In this document: in pieces, positions 59,083 through 64,000 of the stretch
Layout: every line of letters starts with the position of its first letter
Position numbering within the stretch: the stretch's first letter is position 1
Assembly: GCA_937906995.1 (NCBI GenBank)
Contig: CALESB010000058.1
Coordinates: forward strand, 1 to 64,000
DNA: 64,000 nucleotides
Reading direction: 5' to 3'
Source of the DNA: an uncultured Sutterella sp.
Lineage (GTDB): Bacteria > Pseudomonadota > Gammaproteobacteria > Burkholderiales > Burkholderiaceae_F
The notes under the pieces: generated by a model
What the model saw: only the letters and a program-made list of their open reading frames with translations
Databases searched by the model: none
What the model was told of the DNA's origin: nothing
Translations under genes and position numbers: made by a program

Positions 59083-59118
59083 AAAAAAGCTACCGACCAT
59101 CTGGCAGGTAGCTTTTTT
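59083..59118. terminator. bidirectional terminator
   Basis: 12-bp stem AAAAAAGCTACC/GGTAGCTTTTTT (59083-59094 with 59107-59118) between convergent phoH-like and MFS genes. Confidence 0.88.
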
Positions 59119-59144
59119 ATTTCAATGAATACTAGCTTTTATAT

Positions 59145-60395
59145 TTATCGCACTAGTTTGAATTTTTTGTATAACCAACCAAAACCAAACCCCATAAGGG
59201 TAAATGCAATACCCAATGCGAAAGCAATATCAAATAGATAGTCGGCAGAGAAAACTGAATTGACAATCATTGGTCCAAGAACCCCTGGGATAGACAATGC
59301 AATAATCATGATGCCGTAGTTAAGCGTATTATATTTCCGACCAAAAACGGCAGTCGTAAATGTTGGGAAAATTCCATTCATGCAACCGAATGCCAAACCC
59401 AATGAACAGATGCCGAGATAAAAAATAGGACTTGTATCAGGACCACTCAAAATCAAAGCAATACAGCCAATAAGATTTCCACCCATCCCCATTGCCATTA
59501 ACACTTGAATGCGTCCAAAACGATCGGATAATGCTCCTGCAATTAAACGCCCACTCATATTGCACACTGCGACAATCGATACGATCAGGGCCGCTGTGGC
59601 AAGATTAAAATGCATTTGAGTTTGGGCAATACGAGCGGCCTGAGAGATAAGCATCATACCTGGCACACTGCCACAAAACCCAAGACCAAACATGGCGTAA
59701 AAGACTTTAGTATGAACCATTTCTGTGGTGTTGTAGTCATGGGGAACAACATCACTTTTTTTGGGAGACCAACCAACGGGCTTAAAGTCTGGGGGACAAC
59801 GTGTCGTCAATAACCCGGCCGTCATAATAATTGCCCCGAAGACGACACCGATAATAATCATAGTGATCGTAATGTTGAAGAATGTCAAAAGTGACACTGC
59901 AATGAGTGGTACTAACACAGCACAAGCACCAAAACACGTCGCCACAATTCCACCAACAAGACCGCCTTTATCTGGGAAAAACTTCAAAACATTAGCCATA
60001 CAGGCGTTATAAGCCGATCCCATACCACAACCGACAAAAACACCATAAAAAATAATGACAGCCAGCGGTGTCGTACTGAGAGCAGCGCCGATAAAGCCAA
60101 TGGCTAAGCTAAGACCTGCGCATAACAACACATAACGTGGACCGTATTTATCAGCAATACGTCCACTCAAAATCATAGAAGTTGGAGAAAATATGCAGGC
60201 CAAGCTAAAAGCAAATGCTAACGTTCCACTGGTAATTTCTTGCCCACTAATCATTGAAAGATGTTCAGCCAATGATTGGGCAAAAACACTCCATGCATAG
60301 TTAGCCCCTGCAAAGAGGTTAATGATGCAAGCAAAAAGCACCGTCATTCGGCGCTTTTTCATATAAATAAAGGGATCATAAGATATTTCAGCCAT
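59145..60395 (-). CDS. MFS transporter, OFA family (second)
   Basis: 416 residues, twelve hydrophobic segments. The first helix has AGANYAWSVFAQSL, the OFA-type sequence; SGRIADKYGPRYVLL and GALSDRFGRIQVLM are the paired MFS loop motifs. It is related to, but not close to, the OFA carrier at 24268-25464. OFA proteins carry oxalate, formate or other small carboxylates. The substrate is unknown. Monocistronic. Confidence 0.87.
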   Translation of the reverse strand: MAEISYDPFIYMKKRRMTVLFACIINLFAGANYAWSVFAQSLAEHLSMISGQEITSGTLAFAFSLACIFSPTSMILSGRIADKYGPRYVLLCAGLSLAIGFIGAALSTTPLAVIIFYGVFVGCGMGSAYNACMANVLKFFPDKGGLVGGIVATCFGACAVLVPLIAVSLLTFFNITITMIIIGVVFGAIIMTAGLLTTRCPPDFKPVGWSPKKSDVVPHDYNTTEMVHTKVFYAMFGLGFCGSVPGMMLISQAARIAQTQMHFNLATAALIVSIVAVCNMSGRLIAGALSDRFGRIQVLMAMGMGGNLIGCIALILSGPDTSPIFYLGICSLGLAFGCMNGIFPTFTTAVFGRKYNTLNYGIMIIALSIPGVLGPMIVNSVFSADYLFDIAFALGIAFTLMGFGFGWLYKKFKLVR

Positions 60396-60594
60396 TTCGG
60401 ACCTTACACAATAGAAGTCTTGCGATTACTTAAACTATTCATATTGTAGGCAAGAGCTATTGAACAGTAGACTCGTGTTTATCCTATGTTTTGACTGAAA
60501 ATTTAGATTTTTGTAGACAATTTCTCTGTTTCTGACAAAAGCTCTGACATTCTCTATGGATAGAAGGCTAAATTCGCTAATTTCTTCATTCAAA

Positions 60595-60621
60595 ATGGAG
60601 GACCTCAGCTCAGTCCTCCAT
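60595..60621 (-). terminator. terminator after ZIP transporter gene
   Basis: ATGGAGGAC/GTCCTCCAT (60595-60603 with 60613-60621, nine-base loop) with TTTTG on the minus side. The rest of 60396-60683 shows no gene. Confidence 0.65.
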
Positions 60622-60683
60622 CCTTTGCCCTATATGCTATCGTTTCCCAAGATAGCAATCAATTCTTGGCATCATTGATTGTT

Positions 60684-61481
60684 TCACCCTAAAGCACAAT
60701 CCAATGTCATCATTAGTAAAAAGCCAGCCATAACACTCATTGTCCCTACGTTAGAATGCTCTCCTAAATGAGCTTCTGGGATTAACTCTTCTACAACCAC
60801 ATACATCATTGCCCCAGCACTAAATGCCAAAAGCCATGGCATAAATGGTGTAATCCATGAGGCAAAAAGCACAACTGTGCAGCCAAACAAAGGCTCTACC
60901 AAACCAGATAATGCCCCAAATGTGAAGGCCCTTTTAGCAGAATAACCTTCTTGACGTAAGGGTAGGGAGACAGCTGCACCTTCTGGAATATTTTGAATGC
61001 CCATCCCCAAAGCTAAAGCAAAAGCCGCAGATAAAGCAACTGGATCACCCGATTGTCCAGCAATGACAAATAAGAGTCCTACACTCATGCCTTCTGGAAT
61101 GTTATGTAACGTAATTGCGAAAAAAAGCAACGAAGATCGTGACATTTGGCTTTTAGGGCCTTCTGCCTCTTTCGAACCCGGATGCATATGAGGTAACCAC
61201 TCATCCAACGCCCAAAGAAATAACACCCCTAAAGCAAATCCACCAGCAGCAGGTAACCAACTAGCTACTCCTGCGTCCTCTGCTGCCTCCATTGCCGGAA
61301 TCAGCAGACTCCAAACACTGGCTGCAATCATAATACCAGCAGCAAATCCTAAGGCCATGCGGTGAACATTTGGGGAAATGCGATTACGAAACAAAAAAAC
61401 ACTTGAAGCCCCCAAAATAGTCATTAAGGCGGTAAATCCAGTCCCCGTTGCTACATATCCCAGCATTGTTAACAAATCCAC
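60684..61481 (-). CDS. ZIP-family metal transporter (GufA/ZupT-like)
   Basis: 265 residues from the GTG at 61481, chosen because AAGGAG lies six bases upstream; a TTG nearer to it has no site. Eight membrane segments are expected. The binuclear metal site is in HNIPEGMSVG (fourth helix) and QNIPEGAAVS (fifth helix), and VVEELIPEAH is the late conserved stretch. A metal-binding loop DEWLPHMHPGSKEAEG lies between helices. It imports zinc and probably other divalent metals. Single gene, divergent from recC. Confidence 0.9.
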   Translation of the reverse strand: MDLLTMLGYVATGTGFTALMTILGASSVFLFRNRISPNVHRMALGFAAGIMIAASVWSLLIPAMEAAEDAGVASWLPAAGGFALGVLFLWALDEWLPHMHPGSKEAEGPKSQMSRSSLLFFAITLHNIPEGMSVGLLFVIAGQSGDPVALSAAFALALGMGIQNIPEGAAVSLPLRQEGYSAKRAFTFGALSGLVEPLFGCTVVLFASWITPFMPWLLAFSAGAMMYVVVEELIPEAHLGEHSNVGTMSVMAGFLLMMTLDCALG

Positions 61482-61710
61482 ATTCAACTCCTTCAATTAA
61501 GACTTTAATATTGTGCTTCAGATCCTCAATATAAACAATTGGAAAAAAATAAAAGCACAATTGTTAAATTCTTTGAGATCATTTTTAGATATTCACTATT
61601 ACCATATAAACAGCACATTGTTATCAAATCACAATTCTTTCATTAATAAAACTAAATCACAATAATCCGCTACAATTATCCTGTCAAAGACAATCATTGC
61701 TTACTTGCTT

Positions 61711-64000
61711 ATGTTACACACTGTCTACAGTAATTCTTATGAGATCCTTCGCACTTACCTCATCCATACTTTAGGTGCGGAAACTACACATGAGCCTTTT
61801 GATCCAATTCGAGTCGTCTCTGGCTCTCGTATTATCAATAATGAGTTAATGCTCTCAATTGCTAAAGAGCAAAATATTTGTGCTGGCATTGACTTTTGGA
61901 CAATGGAAAATTGGTTTCATAACTATGTGGGCTTCGGTCTTGGTGTTGGCGGTCAATCCCAAGAGTTTATTTGGCTTTTATGGCAGTTACTTGACGATCA
62001 ATTTATTCAAACTTATCCCCGTCTAAAACACTTCTTTCAAAAGCGCTCAACACATACTGATCGAGACTTATTGCGTTATGACTTAGCAAAAAACGTTGCC
62101 CGTGTTTTTTACAAATACGCAAACTATCGATTTGACTGGATTATCGACTGGATGTTTCCTAAAGAGCAGTCAAAGACAGTGGATGTTTTAAAAAAACACT
62201 ATCGTAACCAAATCGATAAAGATAAGTTATTTTTTGAAAAGTCTGAGGACTTTATATGGCAAAAAGCATTATGGGAAAAATTAGGACAAGCTGATGATTG
62301 GATAGGTTCACATACTTTAAATATGTTTGCAGACTGGCACAGTCTGGTAAATAAAATCAAACTTGAACCCTCTGAGCTACACTTTTTTGTCCCCACAAGT
62401 GTTTCTCCCCTGATGCTTCCTGTTATCAAATTATTAAGTGAAGATCCAAAGCATCACGTTTACGTATACATTTTAAATCCTTGTCAAAACTACTGGTTCG
62501 GCTCATTGGATAGTGCACAAAGTAAAGGAGCTAATTACCTTAGAAAAAACGCAGCTTCTACACGAGCATTAATTAATCGCTTTAGTCATTTTGCATCTGA
62601 TGAAGGTGCTGTTGAACAAGGCAAGCCCAAATTTTTGCCCCCAACAAATCTCCTGACAATAGAAAGTCTTCAAAAACTAAAACTAACCACGGACAGTACG
62701 GTTGAACGGTTAGACTTAGTCCAAGATGATGGACAATTGTTACATGATTTTCAACGCGCTATATTACTTGATGACGAATCTGTGCTACCGAACGAAGTTG
62801 ATACAAACGACCGCTCTATTCGTTTTATCCGCTCCCCGACACTGACACGTGAAGTTGAAAATATCGTTAACGTCATTCATGCGCTTTTTAATGACTCTTC
62901 TTTACCGAATTTAACCCCGGATGACATTTTAATTGTCACTCCTGATATAGAATCCGCGGCCCCTATTATTGAGGCAACCGTCGGTACTCTGCCTGAACAT
63001 CAAAAAATTGACTATAAAATCGTTGGGCGAAATGCAATCGATGAAAACATGACGGGGCGAGCTCTAATTGAACTTGGTCGATTGTTCATGACACCGATGG
63101 ATCTTAGTCAACTTGAAAGTTGGTTAGAGTTGCCCATTGTTACGCAAAACTTTAACCTTTCTCTCGAGGACCTCAATCTCATTAGAGATTGGCTTGTGAC
63201 TGCCGGCTTTCGCCAAGGAATTAATGCTGCACATTTGCAAGATACAAGGGGCATCCCTCCTGTCATTGGCAATGGCCAAGAACATGAGGCCTTGGATGGG
63301 ACTCTAGAGCGCGCCCTAGAACGTTTAAGCTGGGGATTCGTACTAGATGAAGATGTACACGAAAGTTTTGATGATATTCTTCCCGTTAACCGAGGATCAA
63401 AAACAGGGATTCTTGATGTCACAAACGAAAGTAGACTATTTAAAACCTTACTCATCCTTGAGCAAAAGTTTCAGGAGGCTCACCGCAGTTACTTGGCTTT
63501 AGGTCACAAAGCCTCTCTAACTGCGCTAGCTGCTTGGGGCCAGCATTTGATTGACCTATTCTTTTCCTCTAATAGCACTAACCAGGATTTAATCATTTTG
63601 CAGGGCGCATTGCGAGCAATTGACCCGAAAAACTTAATCCAAGATCAGATCCTTGCCGAAGACTGCGCTATTGAAATTCCTGCTGCAGTGTATTGGCGGG
63701 CACTAGAAGATGTTCTTCAAGAGGAACCAGGATATCAATCACTGACAGGAGCCGTTACCTTTACTTCGTTAAAGCATTTTCGCCAACTCCCATTCCGAGT
63801 AATTTTAGCCTTTGGGTTGAATGAAAACTGTTCTTTTCCTGGCTCTCAACACTTTGAAGAATATGACCTTATGGGCATTAGTGAACTTAAACGACAAGAC
63901 GATAGAGACAGCCGAAGTGACAATAGAAATGCATTCTTAAATTTAGCACTCTCTGCTAGAGATCGATTCTACTGCTCTTGGTGCATCGGAACCGATCAAA
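61711..64000 (+). CDS. recC: exodeoxyribonuclease V subunit RecC (5' part)
   Basis: The frame opens at 61711 (MLHTVYSNSYEILRTYL) and stays open to the window end, 763 codons, so the gene is truncated by the edge. RecC features: the N-terminal HTVYSN start, DFWTMENWFHNY, LHFFVPTSVSPLMLP, RSPTLTREVENIVNVIHALF and, near the end, TSLKHFRQLPFRVILAFGLNENCSFP, the counterpart of the E. coli IPFKVVCLLGMNDG region. RecC splits the duplex and recognises Chi in RecBCD. recB and recD presumably follow. No clear ribosome binding site is seen. Confidence 0.93.
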   Translation, partial: MLHTVYSNSYEILRTYLIHTLGAETTHEPFDPIRVVSGSRIINNELMLSIAKEQNICAGIDFWTMENWFHNYVGFGLGVGGQSQEFIWLLWQLLDDQFIQTYPRLKHFFQKRSTHTDRDLLRYDLAKNVARVFYKYANYRFDWIIDWMFPKEQSKTVDVLKKHYRNQIDKDKLFFEKSEDFIWQKALWEKLGQADDWIGSHTLNMFADWHSLVNKIKLEPSELHFFVPTSVSPLMLPVIKLLSEDPKHHVYVYILNPCQNYWFGSLDSAQSKGANYLRKNAASTRALINRFSHFASDEGAVEQGKPKFLPPTNLLTIESLQKLKLTTDSTVERLDLVQDDGQLLHDFQRAILLDDESVLPNEVDTNDRSIRFIRSPTLTREVENIVNVIHALFNDSSLPNLTPDDILIVTPDIESAAPIIEATVGTLPEHQKIDYKIVGRNAIDENMTGRALIELGRLFMTPMDLSQLESWLELPIVTQNFNLSLEDLNLIRDWLVTAGFRQGINAAHLQDTRGIPPVIGNGQEHEALDGTLERALERLSWGFVLDEDVHESFDDILPVNRGSKTGILDVTNESRLFKTLLILEQKFQEAHRSYLALGHKASLTALAAWGQHLIDLFFSSNSTNQDLIILQGALRAIDPKNLIQDQILAEDCAIEIPAAVYWRALEDVLQEEPGYQSLTGAVTFTSLKHFRQLPFRVILAFGLNENCSFPGSQHFEEYDLMGISELKRQDDRDSRSDNRNAFLNLALSARDRFYCSWCIGTDQ

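Overview
The window is an AT-rich bacterial chromosome segment, judged by eye to be well below 50% GC. Gene order places it in the Burkholderiales. The run from 27.2 to 47.8 kb, read right to left (rne / rluC, HAD phosphatase, SAM methyltransferase, maf, yceD, rpmF, fabH-fabD-fabG-acpP-fabF, lepA-lepB-rnc-era-recO-pdxJ-acpS-nagZ), is the long conserved housekeeping cluster known from Burkholderia, Ralstonia and Bordetella, with some members missing (plsX; rpoE and its anti-sigma genes; sppA). Low GC and many peptidase, amidohydrolase and amino-acid transport genes suggest an asaccharolytic gut member such as Sutterellaceae. That family assignment is inference.

Layout. 0-8 kb: a PD-(D/E)XK nuclease/SF1 helicase gene, apparently followed by a second gene off the left edge; proline symporter putP; a bifunctional BioD-BioA fusion translationally coupled to an SSS-family transporter; a helical-repeat lipoprotein. 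8-9.4 kb: two decayed genes, a DUF805-SHOCT protein with a nonsense codon and a frameshift, and a secreted M20 lid-domain protein with a frameshift. 9.4-17.4 kb: secreted M20 peptidase, pepT, a copper module (copper chaperone and copA), a DAACS symporter and a thioredoxin-like protein. 17.5-19 kb: tRNA-Ser, a probable 6S RNA, rubrerythrin and tRNA-Arg. 19-27.1 kb: periplasmic asparaginase, gluQ, two tandem abgA-like amidohydrolases, an OFA-type MFS carrier, another M20 peptidase and tRNA-Gly.

27-48 kb is the housekeeping cluster: translation (lepA, era, rnc, rpmF, rluC), secretion (lepB), fatty-acid synthesis, cofactors (pdxJ, acpS), cell-wall recycling (nagZ), DNA repair (recO) and RNase E behind a long structured leader. 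48-64 kb: a conserved hypothetical protein, a secreted endonuclease, a lysine-riboswitch-controlled permease plus amidohydrolase operon, clpB under a clear heat-shock promoter, fluC, bcp, a PIN-PhoH ATPase, a second OFA carrier, a ZIP transporter, and the first 763 codons of recC.

System-level reading: the accessory genes centre on importing and hydrolysing peptides, acylated amino acids and folate fragments (five intact M20-family hydrolases, one asparaginase, one amidohydrolase, several amino-acid carriers). The most unusual items are the bacterial BioDA fusion with its coupled transporter, the lysine riboswitch ahead of a permease/amidohydrolase pair, the long rne leader, the edits to the conserved cluster, and the cluster of broken genes at 8.4-9.4 kb. 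I saw no CRISPR array, insertion sequence, prophage or rRNA.
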